Origin: Adiantum capillus-veneris
Taxonomy: Eukaryota; Streptophyta; Polypodiopsida; Polypodiales; Pteridaceae
Direction: 5' to 3'
Length of the DNA: 64,000 bases
Assembly (NCBI GenBank): GCA_014529385.2
Contig: CM043961.1
Location: 9,922,978-9,986,977 of the forward strand
Under the pieces are notes generated by a model. It saw only the letters and a list, made by a program, of their open reading frames with translations, had not been told where the DNA came from and did not search any database. The translations under genes were made by a program, and so were the position numbers. Positions 47,610-58,200 of this stretch are shown here, piece after piece (position 1 is the stretch's first letter; each line of letters opens with the position of its first letter).

Positions 47610-48023
47610 CTCACATTCTCTAGTCTTGTCCAATCCCCGCACACCTCGGTCTAGAGGTGCACGGAGATCAGAACCACCGGGTTATAATCTCGTCTTTATT
47701 GGTCAATACCTATATTTGTGGGTACAAGAAATCTACAGACCCACGTGTACATGATACTGCATGTAGTGGACAAAACCCCTTTGCCTCTTCTCTAGCTGTA
47801 GCACTTCACAACATCTTAACATCTTTTCACAATAGATCTTTTCACTGTTCGTCTAACTCTAAACCCTAAACCGTAAGTAATTCTTGCGTGGACTCGATCT
47901 AACGTAAATAAGCGTAAATCTAACTAAAAATAAACCTAAATCTAATTTAACGTAAGTCTACATCTAACCTAATCTTTAACGTCTTTTGGGATAGTTTCCT
48001 ACGACGTTAAAACTCTCTTCTTC

Positions 48024-48083
<60 letters not shown>

Positions 48084-48960
48084 ACCTAAATAAACCTAAG
48101 TCTAATCTAATATAACATAAATCTAAATCTAACGTAAATTATGTTATATTAAAAACAAAGAACTAAACTAACAGGGATTATAAGAACCTTAAAACTGATT
48201 TAACACATAATTTTTCACATAACTCGGCAAGAGTTGGCATTCTCATCACTAAAGATGTGAGAGTTAACTTCCGGTGGTGACGCTGCCTCATCTCCATATA
48301 CATCTGACGACAGCAATTGGCCCTTTGGACCGTTCTTGCTCTTGTTACTAACTTTGAAGTTGCTGTTGAATGACTAGAGGTTGTCTAGATGGTCATTGTC
48401 GGGGATGTAGTGACTCTTGCCGCCCTGAAGATCCACCTTCTTCCCTATCTTTTGAAGACATTTCACCAGTACTTTTGGATCGACGGAGCCCACCATGAGT
48501 GAAGGCAGCAATACCCTATATTCCATTGAGGGCTTTCTTCACCCGCTTCATGCAGGCATCGCAGTCTATGGAGACCTAAATCTAATCTAATATAACGTAA
48601 ATCTAAATCTAGCGTAAATAAACGTAAATCTAACTAAAAATAAACCTAAATCTAATCTAATTTAACTTAAATAAACCTAAATCTAATTTACGTAAGTCTA
48701 CATCTAACCTAATCTTTAACGTCTTTTAGGATAGTTTCCTACGACGTTATAACTCTCTTCTTCTTGTGTGTGTGTGCGCGTGTGTGGATGTGTGTGCCAA
48801 TAAAAAGAGATAAATGGTATAACCTTTCTATCACCCATGCCAAGTATGATAGATTGGTTATGCCATTTCCCTCTTGAATAATAGGTCTTGAGTTCAACTC
48901 CTCGTCGGCTAGATCTTTAGGTCTTTTAATTTTAATTAGTTTCCTACGACGTTAAATTAG
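47608..48960. other. non-coding internal/subterminal region of inner CACTA
   Basis: 47630-47860 matches 29743-30010 (inverted) and 52740-52960. Then come many TAAATCTAATCTAACGTAAA repeats (47880-48000, 48090-48140, 48570-48720), and a duplicated block with CTTTTGGGATAGTTTCCTAC or similar near 47975 and 48725. A segment at 48230-48560 has decayed coding-like sequence but no gene I can name. Confidence 0.5.
48025..48080. repeat. (GT)n microsatellite
   Basis: 56 bp of GT. A shorter degenerate GT tract follows the same flanking sequence at about 48765, in the duplicated block. Confidence 0.95.
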
Positions 48961-48980
48961 TTTCTCTCTCTTTCTCTCTC

Positions 48981-49158
48981 AATGTGTGTGCATTTTTTTG
49001 TTTATGCATGTTTTCTCTCTCTTTTCCTCTCTCAATGTGTGCGTTTTTTGTTTATGCATGTTCTCTCTCTCTTTTCCTCTCTCAATGTGTGCGTTTTTTG
49101 TTTATGCATGCTCTCTCTCTCTTTTCCTCTCTCAATGTGTGTGTGCATTCTTTGTTTA
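48981..49158. repeat. tandem repeat of about 50 bp, four units
   Basis: CTCTCAATGTGTG followed by CATTTTTTGTTTATGCATG or GTTTTTTGTTTATGCATG and CTCTCTCTTTTCC occurs near 48981, 49032, 49082 and 49132. Confidence 0.85.
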
Positions 49159-49190
49159 TGTATGTGTGTGTGTTTTTGTTTATGTTTGTA

Positions 49191-49191
<1 letters not shown>

Positions 49192-49247
<56 letters not shown>

Positions 49248-49254
49248 AAAAACA

Positions 49255-49324
<70 letters not shown>

Positions 49325-49386
49325 AAGAGGGGAAGGGAACATGAGAGTGAGGAGAGGAAAGGAGCATACCTGGCTCTCCTTCCTCT

Positions 49387-49428
<42 letters not shown>

Positions 49429-49431
49429 AGA

Positions 49432-49475
<44 letters not shown>
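49192..49475. repeat. compound (CT)n, (GT)n, (GA)n, (GT)n, (GA)n tract
   Basis: CT at about 49192-49242, GT at 49258-49291, GA at 49292-49325, GT at 49391-49428 and GA at 49438-49475. The counterpart in the outer element is at 53969-54281. Confidence 0.93.
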
Positions 49476-49482
<7 letters not shown>

Positions 49483-49511
49483 CGTTACCTGCTCCTTGCT
49501 TGAGGGTGCCA

Positions 49512-49694
49512 AAAAACTCAGATCTGAGATCTGAGTTTTTGGGCGCTCTCTGTTATTTTTTTTAGCCCAGCCGGCGTCGCTATGAGCGTCGCAAATTTAC
49601 TTATAAATTTGCGACGCTCATAGCGACGCCGGGAATTTTTTTTTTTTGAGCGTCGCTGTGTGAGCGTCGCTAATATGAATAGCCTCTTGTAGTG
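49512..49694. repeat. right subterminal palindrome, perfect hairpin and TIR, inner CACTA
   Basis: A 29-bp palindrome with a single central base (49512-49540) is built from CTCAGATCT. It is followed by a perfect 29-bp inverted repeat (49571-49599 and 49604-49632) with a 4-base loop, made of GGCGTCGCTATGAGCGTCGC. The TIR CCTCTTGTAGTG closes the element at 49694. Confidence 0.92.
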
Positions 49695-50355
49695 TTTAAA
49701 TCACTTGGTACTTCACTCCAGGTGTTTAGTATGTAGTGTCTAAACACCTGAGAGCAAAGACTACGCATGCGCGAGATCACCTTCTTGCCTTCATCATCCA
49801 AGATGATGCCACCGCTGAAGTCGACGGAGTAAGGCAAGCCCTCTCACCGGTGATGCGTGAACCTGGGTGTCCCGGCAGGGGTCTCTAGCGGCGTGTCGAT
49901 GGGGGTACGGACGTCAGGTGTCTCGACTGGAGTCTGGGCCCCGAAGCAAGGAGTGTCGACCGGAGTGACTTCTGGAGGAGTAGCTAGTAGTGTATGGCTG
50001 CTAGGAATGCCCGTCAGCCACGCAAAACCTGGTGTAGATGGTGATGCCGTGGCTGGTGTGGGGGTGAGCAAAGAAGGGGAGTGTAAAGAGCCTCGTCGAA
50101 CACGAGGCGGTGTCGAGGCATTGGCGACGGCATCCCCACAACAACCGCCGCCGCCGCCATCACTAGAGCGCCGATGCCTAAACGAGTGTGAAGATTGTCT
50201 TGTCGCACCGAAGCTTCGGAGCGCGCTGAATGCTCCAAAACAGAGAGAGATGCTAAAGGAGTAGGAACGCGTGATGGTGCTCCAGAGCGATGATGCTCCA
50301 CGTACCGCTGTCTCTGCTGGGGTGACAAAGAAGAAAGAAATTCATCATCATCCAT
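49695..50355 (-). pseudogene. Transposase_24-like gene of outer CACTA, 5' part
   Basis: The start is ATG 50355-50353 after a TTTAATGCAG acceptor, as in the inner copy. The protein begins MDDDEFLSSLSPQQRQRYVE and continues through the Ser/Pro-rich region. About one base is missing near 50205 relative to the inner gene. The later section (50071-49844) reads TPATASPSTPGFAWLT and TPVETPDVRTPIDTPLETPA. It stops at 49695 where the inner element entered; the remaining exons are at 36263-36915. Confidence 0.82.
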
Positions 50356-50418
50356 ACCTGCATTAAACACATGAACATTTAATCTTAATATTGAATGAAT
50401 GGATAAGAAAACATGGAC

Positions 50419-50423
<5 letters not shown>

Positions 50424-50468
<45 letters not shown>

Positions 50469-50489
50469 CATAAAGGTGGCTTTTCCCAA

Positions 50490-50561
<72 letters not shown>

Positions 50562-50573
50562 GGCTGACCGGAT

Positions 50574-50651
<78 letters not shown>

Positions 50652-50654
50652 TCA
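50424..50654. repeat. (GA)n, (CT)n(CA)n and (CT)n tracts
   Basis: GA at about 50424-50463, CT at 50491-50526 running into CA at 50527-50557, and CT at 50578-50654. They lie upstream of the outer Transposase_24-like exon. A 247-codon open frame across them is an artefact. Confidence 0.95.
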
Positions 50655-51438
50655 CACACAGTCTCCTTGCTGGTGGTGCGCGGCAGCTTCGGCGTTTCCA
50701 TGTCTGTGTGTCACTCATTCGCCGCGTAGCGCCGCCTCCTCTCTCGTACACGCCCAAATGTTTTGCATGGCGGCTGCTTATATTGAGTTTTGCTTGTACC
50801 CAATCTAACTAACGCATGGGCCTACAAGTCCAACATTCAAACAAGACGATAAGGTACCTTCCATGTTTCTGTTGGAGTATTGTTTTGAGAGCTAGAGACT
50901 TTCTACATGAGAAACGCAAGTCTCATGTAACCTTGTCACTGATTATAATTTATACAGGAAATTAAGACTGCAACTAGGCGAGCGCCCACGCCCATAATGG
51001 TATCTCATCTCAATTCCTTTATATTGTTGCTTATTATATTATGTAGGAATTTATAATTTTTAGAGAGTTATCAATGTACCTAGAAGAGAAGTTTAGTAGA
51101 GAAGTTTAGTGGCATTGATCACTTATAGATGAATTTTAAAATCAAGGGAGATTAAGCACTCTTTTTTTTTTTGGTAATCACTCACCCACTCCAACCCTTT
51201 TTCAATTAGAAGAGTTTTTGTTGCGACTTAAATTATGTTGACTCTCTCTCTCTCTCTCTCTCATGTGTGTAAAAATGCCCATACACATCTAAACACTTAA
51301 GCTTCAATTATTGCAAAGCAAGAGATCATTTAGGCCTCAAAGCTTACATAACATAAAAATTAGCATGCTTTCTCGTTACATTTTCAAGAACTTTCTTGTT
51401 AATAAAGGAGCAATTGATCTTAATGGCTTGAAACAATG
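50655..51438. other. non-coding stretch inside outer CACTA
   Basis: No gene seen. From about 50880 the sequence does not match the inner CACTA and replaces most of its Tnp2 gene. Confidence 0.4.
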
Positions 51439-51625
51439 TCATAAAATATAATATCTAACCAACCCAAATGATTTTCTCATATTAAATTGATCATATAATG
51501 TGGGAGAATAAACAGAAACAAGGGTTAGAATATAGACATGTGCTTATGGATCCATCTCAACACGGGACCAACGTTAAAGGGGTCCAAATGAGAGATGGTT
51601 TGTCAAAGAGCAATGCTAGCTAATG
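51439..51625. repeat. dispersed repeat shared with the right edge of the window
   Basis: Aligns with 63828-64000 over about 175 bp at roughly 85% identity by eye (landmarks TCTCATATTAA, TGGATCYATCTCAACACGGGA, AAAGAGCAATGCTA). At the other site it is the leader just upstream of a copia gag, so this is probably a copia leader or LTR fragment. Confidence 0.7.
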
Positions 51626-51944
51626 GAGCTTAAAGACCTTAGGGTTAGCTTTATTAAAGACATCCAAAGGTTAGTGTTAAAAATCTTTCGACCTTAGGCA
51701 AGATACTAGGGTTGTGCTTAAGGTGGGAATTGGGCCCAAGCTTGAGGTGCTTGTTGTGCTTGTTAACTAAGGTGCTTGAGGTGCTTAATGACTTAGGTGC
51801 CAAGGTGCTCAATGAACTAAGGTGCTTGAGACGCTTAAAGGTGTTCAAAAAGTCAAACTACATCCCTACTCATGGAGGGACGAGCCCTAATTGTAGAGGC
51901 ATGAGAGAGAACACACACACCCTCACACAAGGCATCACATTCTC

Positions 51945-52595
51945 ACTGGCATTATGTGCTCTTTGAGCAATCTACACAGTGAAAAAAATGTGGTACAATT
52001 GTGTAAAAATCTATCAGACCATTATAAATCTAGAGTTTTTTATTAAAGTAAACACATTGTAATAGATCACCTGAAAAGTATTGTGACGCTAGTGTCACTC
52101 CATCCAAACTTTGTCTGCATGTTGAGAAGAACCAGGAGCGCCTTCAATCTAGACACACGTGCTCCATCATACAATGGTGTATCGGCTTCACTTTTCATAT
52201 CATCATAGATAAGCCTTTCTGAATTCATGATCATTTCATCGATCTCGGGCTCAAACATTGCCTCGTTGGGAATGTGGTCTGCATGATCATCCCTCGAGCT
52301 GTCAGAGGCTACATCTTGTGGCCTCACATATGCTGCTTGACCAAGCGCCTACGAACACGTCTATTGGGTTGCAAGATTGCTGCCTGTTGGCCAGCGTCAA
52401 AGTTCGACGAGTTATACTTGGCAACAACTCGATCTATAATAGATGGATTGAACTCTCCAAATTCGCGAACGTGCTGCAAAGAAACGCGTCTTGTCTGTCT
52501 CGCAGAGTATGCTTGCATTGATTACAAGGACATAAGATCATCATTGAGAGATAGGTGTTTCTGTTGGACGGCCCCACATCCTTATCACTACTCAT
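51945..52595 (-). pseudogene. Tnp2-like transposase, copy C, N-terminal exon only
   Basis: Starts at ATG 52595-52593 and matches exon 1 of the inner copy with substitutions and small indels: FGEFNPSIIDRVVAKYNSSN, AAILQPNRRVRRRL, MRPQDVASDSSRDDHADHIP and EADTPLYDGARVSRLKALLV. The exon ends FGWSDTSVTILFR at the GTGATC donor near 52070. The intron and the first bases of exon 2 continue to about 51945, where similarity stops. It belongs to the outer CACTA and lacks all catalytic regions. Confidence 0.85.
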
Positions 52596-52658
52596 AATGA
52601 GGGTGAAAACCTTATAACCTTGACATAAATTTAATATTCTATTGGCATCCTCCGTCTT

Positions 52659-52660
<2 letters not shown>

Positions 52661-52704
<44 letters not shown>
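52661..52704. repeat. (CT)n microsatellite in copy C
   Basis: 44 bp of CT in the same position as the LINE-split tract of the inner copy. The sequence on each side continues without interruption, so this is the empty site for the LINE. Confidence 0.95.
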
Positions 52705-52706
<2 letters not shown>

Positions 52707-53288
52707 ACACTATAAACTACCTCACATCCTCTAGTCATGTCCAATCCCCGCACACCTCGGTCTAGAGGTGCACGGAGATAAGAACCACCGGGTTATAATC
52801 TCGTCTTTATTGGTCAATGCCTATATTTGTGGGTACAAGAAATCTACACACCCATGTCTACATGGTAGTGCATGTAGTGGACAAAACCCCTTTGCCTCTT
52901 CTCTAGCTGTAGCATTTCACAACATCTTAACGTCTTTTCACAGTAGATCTTTGTCTGTAGCATGCAAGTACGCTATTCTTGCAATGTAGCTGATGCCTGC
53001 TCAAAGCACTTAATTCTTACTCTAGATTTGACGGGCTGTGTAGTGTTTGTATGTATGTGTGTGACCCTTAAAATCGTCATCTTGCGTCACTAATTTTTGT
53101 GTAGGCTCAATTTGTTCTTCCATTGGCTGATCATGATGTCTTATTGTATGGCATCAACAATCAAACATGCAGGTGGAATTGCTAGTCCGCATGGACTGTC
53201 GAGGCTGAGCGCAGGAAATTTTCTCATGTAGGAAAACGGAGTCTTTTTCAGTGTTTTTCATATGAGCAAGTGTTTTTCATACAATGCT

Positions 53289-53473
53289 TAACATCATGAG
53301 CTTTTGCTCGAGAGGCACTCCATACCTAGCTAGGTACGATTGGGGGCAGGGAACCATCGGGCCATCGAGCCAGCGGTCCCCTGGCCCCAATCGTACCTAG
53401 CCCGGTGGTGCCTTGCCCCTAATCGTACCTAGCTAGGTATGCGGTGCCTCCCTCACAGAAGCTCATGATGTTA
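53289..53473. repeat. 185-bp foldback (MITE-like) element
   Basis: Perfect 15-bp inverted ends TAACATCATGAGCTT (53289-53303 and 53459-53473) lead into arms of about 58 bp containing ATACCTAGCTAGGTACGATT. A second inverted copy of that core (GGCCCCAATCGTACCTAG) lies in the middle. No coding frame or target duplication seen. Confidence 0.8.
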
Positions 53474-53639
53474 GAGGTAAGTCACAATTAGTACTAGTTC
53501 ACGTATGACCATGCAGCATGGGGCATAGTATGCATTGCATGATATCCTTAATCCCAACTATTTCTCTAACCGTCAGCATTAAGCCAATCTTTAAGGTTTA
53601 TTTTGGGCATTAAAAAAAAAAGATAGTCCATCGAACATA

Positions 53640-53860
53640 AACCTAGATCTAATTTAATCTTAAACTCAAAATAAACATAAATCTAATCTAATCTAACGTA
53701 AATCTAACTATAAAAAAAACATAAATCTAATTTAATCTAACCTAAATAAACATAAATCTAATCTAACGTAAATCTAAATCTAACATAATCTTAAACTCAA
53801 CATAAACATAAATCTAAATGTAATCTAACTTAATCTAATTTAAATTTTAACCTAATCTCT
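53640..53860. repeat. AT-rich subterminal repeats, outer CACTA
   Basis: Many copies of TAAATCTAATCTAACGTAAA and close variants, as in 47880-48720 and inverted at 29370-29480. Confidence 0.85.
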
Positions 53861-53901
53861 TTCTCTCTTTGTTTTCTCCCCTTACCTCTCTCTTTCGTCT
53901 T

Positions 53902-53962
53902 CCCCCCCCCCCCCCCCCTCTCTCTCTTTGGGTTTTTATTCTCTCTCTGTTTCTCTTTGTTT

Positions 53963-54008
<46 letters not shown>

Positions 54009-54072
54009 GTGTGTGTGTATGCATTCTTTGTTTATGCATGTGTGGTGTGTATGTTTTTTGTTTATGCATGTG

Positions 54073-54104
<32 letters not shown>

Positions 54105-54110
54105 AACACA

Positions 54111-54182
<72 letters not shown>

Positions 54183-54249
54183 GAAAGAGGGGAAGGGAAC
54201 ATGAGAGAGAGGAGAGGGAAGGAGCATACCTGGCTCTCCTTCCTCTCGT

Positions 54250-54281
<32 letters not shown>
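53902..54281. repeat. C17 run and (CT), (GT), (GA), (GT) tracts
   Basis: C17 at about 53902-53918, CT at 53969-54005 and 54071-54100, GT at 54112-54150, GA at 54151-54183 and GT at 54250-54281. Collinear with 48981-49475 of the inner element. Confidence 0.92.
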
Positions 54282-54299
54282 CACATGTTACCTCTTTGC

Positions 54300-54493
54300 T
54301 TGCTTGAGCGTCGAAAACTCGGATCTGAGATGTGAGTTCTCGAGCGCTCTCGGTTTATTTTTTGCCCCTGTCGGCGTCGCTATGAGTGTCGCTATGTTAC
54401 AAATAAACTAGCGACGTTCATAGCGATGCCGTGAATTTTCACTTTTAAGCGTAGCACTGCGAGCGTCGCTAATGTGAAGTACCTCTTGTAGTG
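54300..54493. repeat. right subterminal hairpin and TIR, outer CACTA
   Basis: A decayed version of 49512-49694: AAAACTCGGATCTGAGATGT, then GGCGTCGCTATGAGTGTCGC with an imperfect inverted partner, then CCTCTTGTAGTG at 54482-54493 followed by TGCC. Confidence 0.88.
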
Positions 54494-54770
54494 TGCCGGA
54501 TACTTCAAGCTACAGTTACATCAACAAGCTGGCTGCCAAGCTGAAGCTCGAACTGCGGGTACACATCAAGCTCAAGCTTCGATTGGAGGTTAAAAAGTGC
54601 ATTATTTGCCAATGTAACTGTCAATAGCCGGCAACCCATCCTTGCCCTTGCTCTTGAACTGTGGGCAATGCGATCGAGCATCCTCACCCTCGACCAACGT
54701 GCGCTACCTTTGAACGAGCATCCTCACCCTCGACCAACGTGCGCTACCTTTGAACGATGGTGGCTTGCAA
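54494..54770. repeat. tandem repeat of about 300 bp, right part
   Basis: Continues the unit interrupted at 35522 (TGCCGGATACTTCAAGC matches TGCCAGATACCTCAAGC at about 35270), followed by another partial unit. A 40-bp stretch beginning CGAGCATCCTCACCCTCGAC is exactly duplicated at 54675 and 54715. Confidence 0.85.
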
Positions 54771-55237
54771 GGACCTCGAACAAGGGGCATGTCGTAGCTT
54801 ATCTTTTTTATTTCTTTCTACCGCCACGGGCGGTCACTCCGTCGAAGGCGGAGGGAGTCTCACTTGTGTAGATTCAAATTTCAAACGCCACATTAGAAGT
54901 GTTTTGAAGTCAATAGAGGTTTGATGAGTTCATCTTCTCCTTGTGGTGTATATGTTCTATGAATTCCTACTTCGATTGGAATTTGGAAGGAAAACCGTCA
55001 TACATATCAACAAAAGATAGTGGTGTGCAACCAACAAGATGACACTTCTTTGTCCCAACAACCTTTCCCTTTCATTGAAATGAACCTTTTTGTTCAACTC
55101 TTCTCTTTGACACCATTGCCAGTTGGCAAGCACATGTGCTCTCCATATTCAATTATGAATGCTCCACAGATCTAAGTGAGTAAACCTACGGGTACACTTT
55201 GGCAAGAAATGCTCTCACAATGTTGACTTAAAATTTG

Positions 55238-55284
<47 letters not shown>

Positions 55285-58200
55285 CCCCCATGTGTCGGGT
55301 ATTAGGTCTTAGGTTGGGTTCAAACTGAACCGACGGAAGAAACAAGCCTTCACAAATCTACCGCCGTCTAGTGTGAACAGTGTGAAGGAGGAACAATGAA
55401 AAAGCGAGGGGGGCTAAGAGAGGCCATCAACTCATCGATCCAAGGGGGCGGGTGGGGGGGGGGTCGAAAAAGAATTGGAGGGCCCGATGGAAGAATGCTT
55501 CAACTCCAACCAATCAATTTTTTCCATGGAGTATTGGCACCCGTTTGCATTTCTCTTCCGCCGCCTAGTTTGAACCCAGCCTTATATTCAAGACTCATTG
55601 GGTCGATCTATGAGTTCTCTTAGTGTGTTCATATGGCGTCAAAATATCTCTTCTCTTCTCTTTCTCTCTCTCTAAATGAAATATCAAACAACGCATGCAT
55701 GCATGCATGCATACATGCTTTGCAAAATCCTAAATTTATTCAATTAGATGTGAATGAATTTCCATCTAGAAAGAGATTCCACAAAGGAATTCACGTGTAG
55801 GGAAAGGACCACGAGTGTCCTTGTCGTTTCCCCAAAAAAAAGGCGACCCTACCATGGCGATCGACGGAGGTTGGGAGCTGTGCAAGGGAGCATGTTTTTG
55901 AGAGAAAGAACACTCGTGATCCTTTCCCGACCATCAAATGTCGTGGGGAGGGACTAGTGATTGTAACTTGACAAGGCGACTGCAGCAAAGAAAATTATGA
56001 ACGTTGATCTAGCAACAACTCATCAAATTTCATGCACTCAATTGGAGCTCCTTCATTGATTGCAGACTGCGTAAATATTGTGTACTGACGTGGTGTGCAT
56101 CTAAGCACTGTAGTAGCAGGCCATTCTCCACAGGAATGTTGAGTAGATGGATGGCACTGATTGTTTGCCTTCGACTCACGACTTTGAAGAGTCAAATAAT
56201 TGAGCATGAAATGAGAGGAGGAGACACCAAATAGAAGAAATTGTGAGAGTAGTATCACGAAAACTCGATTTGTTTGCGATTCAAAATGGATGGTTGAAAA
56301 GGTTAGGGCTAGGTCGCATGCACCCACTATCTTGCAACCTGCCTGGTAGATTTTTACTGGCTCTTCTCTCTCTTCTTGTCAAATCATCATGAAAAGTTTT
56401 GCAGCCCTTTGTCGTCTTCTACCTCTATAGAGCTGCCTCCTCCAACCCACCAATTTTTTGAGCCCTTGACCAACGATTTCAACCTCATCATGAGGCGAGC
56501 TGCCATTGACTTTATCGAGCAGTAACTAGCTGGATCGCAAGAAAGCGGTACCCAGGGGATCTAGCCCTTAGCCTTTGGGCTAAATCAGTTACCAATCCTT
56601 TATTCCCAACCATAAGTGTGGTATACCTCAGCTTAGTCTTTTACAAGACACGACCGATGAAAGCCTAGTGTTAATGACGTCGCTCTTTCTTTGAGCTCTA
56701 TCTAGAGGAATATATCTCATAATTAATGAGAAATAATTCTGGTATCATGATCCATTTTTACTAAAACCACTATCAAAACATATAGTTGAAATCTTTTCTA
56801 GCATCATGAAATTTGCTATGATCATGGTTTGAAAGAAATGTAATTGCTATAGTAAGGTGTACAAGTGCTCTTATCTACCTTTACAACGAACTTAACAATA
56901 TATTACAGTCAGCATTAGCACTATGATCACTTTAAATGTCAAAAGGGGCTTTTAAGTATGTAAGCTCACCATAAAATAATGTGAATTCCAGAGTGTATTA
57001 TGAGCTTGAGCTTAGACAACATTACTCAAAAGAAATGGTCACCTCCCTTTGTGACTTTGTGGCAGACTTCTTTTTAATTTTATGACTTTTTAAATAGCAA
57101 TGCTCACTATAGGAGCTAATCTATACAATTATAATGGGGGAAGGGATTACGGCCCCCTCCCCTCGGACACATGTCAACATGAGCTTCAATAGGTAGTGTC
57201 CCTTGCAGCCTCCAGACAGACATCAAGGAAGGGGAGAGAGAGGGAGAGAGGTGGGCGAAGCTTGCCGGCCATACTAGTTGTATTAAAAAAAACACCATCA
57301 CAATAGTCTCGGCTTTTAGAGGGAGTCACAACCCACATACGCCATATACCAATGACCACCATGCATTGCACGTGCCATGGGGAACAAAAAGTTCATCCTA
57401 AAGTAGAGAAACATGGTCTTTTATTTTACTCTCCAAGAGAGTGCAAGCACCAAATATACTAAGAAATTGCTACATAAGATCTACAAGGACAGATGTTTCG
57501 TATACATAATCGCATATGTCTTGTCTCCAGGTGGCATGCATGTCGACATGCATGCATGTTAAGGAAGATCTCACACGAGCACCATTTTTATTAGTTACAA
57601 CTATGCAACTTGTGCAACTATGCCAAAACAGGGCTCGAGAAAAGATAGGTTCGTTTTATCCAAAGCCTATTCAAAATGAAAAATGGCCGGCTCAAGTTTG
57701 GGCAACAAGGTTCTTAGGCCGGTTCAAATTATGGAACTTTTAGTTATAATATGAGATTTTTAGTGTGATTATCCCTCAAATTTAGAGTTAGCCTGTTCAT
57801 ATGCGTGTGAAAAGCTTCCAAAGCCGGATCCACAAAAAATGTTTCCCGAGGCCTGTGCCAAAATGGGGATAGCTGCAAAAAAACATGTGCCCATGCAGGA
57901 GGTACAGCAATGATCCAATAAAGGACCTGGCAATTGTGCTTCATGTGACCAATCCCTACTTGTGTTTATATACACAGAAGGCCACAGTTTGAAGAAACCC
58001 ATTTTGTAGCTTTTATTGTTACAGGCGAATCAAACATACAATCGAGATTTGTGACTAGGGTACCCAAAACTTTGACCTTGAACTTGGGATTTAACACTTG
58101 CAACCGGAAATCCACATTATACATATTAAGCTGATATTTGTAATTTAGGGCAGGTAAAATGTATAATTGAGAAAAGGAATATTATTGTGAAACATCTCAT

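Larger units (their letters stand above)
36916..49694 (-). mobile_element. inner En/Spm (CACTA) transposon, interrupted by a LINE
   Basis: Terminal repeats CACTACAAGAGG (36916-36927) and CCTCTTGTAGTG (49683-49694) with a 3-bp target duplication TTT, the usual CACTA size. The empty site can be read in the element's own uninterrupted copy at about 37965-37985 (GTCTTTTAAATCACTTGG). Without the LINE it is about 8 kb. Reading leftwards it holds a conserved AT-rich subterminal region, a CT microsatellite, a Tnp2-like gene (42623-38897) and a Transposase_24-like gene (38624-37300). Both genes carry stops or frameshifts. It is the same family as the outer element. Confidence 0.92.
35523..54493 (-). 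mobile_element. outer En/Spm (CACTA) transposon with nested insertions
   Basis: Terminal inverted repeats CACTACAAGAGG (35523-35534) and CCTCTTGTAGTG (54482-54493). Flanking TGCC is present on both sides. The flanks join into one tandem-repeat unit that is intact at about 35268-35300, which proves the borders. Removing the inner element leaves about 6.2 kb. Its genes read leftwards: a Tnp2 N-terminal exon (51945-52595), then a Transposase_24-like gene split into 49695-50355 and 36263-36915. Most of Tnp2 is replaced by unrelated sequence (50880-51945). Subterminal repeats of the TAGCGACG type lie inside both ends (35555-35740 and 54374-54480). It cannot be autonomous. Confidence 0.88.

Noticed and set aside
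47657-47869. Short ORF starting with GTG, giving HGDQNHRVIISSLLVN, present in all three CACTA copies (also 29743-30003 and 52768-52989)
   Set aside because: Between two copies nearly every nucleotide difference changes an amino acid, so there is no sign of selection on the protein. It is better read as conserved non-coding transposon sequence.
55396-55623. ORF MKKRGGLREAINSS as a small gene
   Set aside because: It is glycine-rich because of a G-run, shows no motif and has no conserved context.
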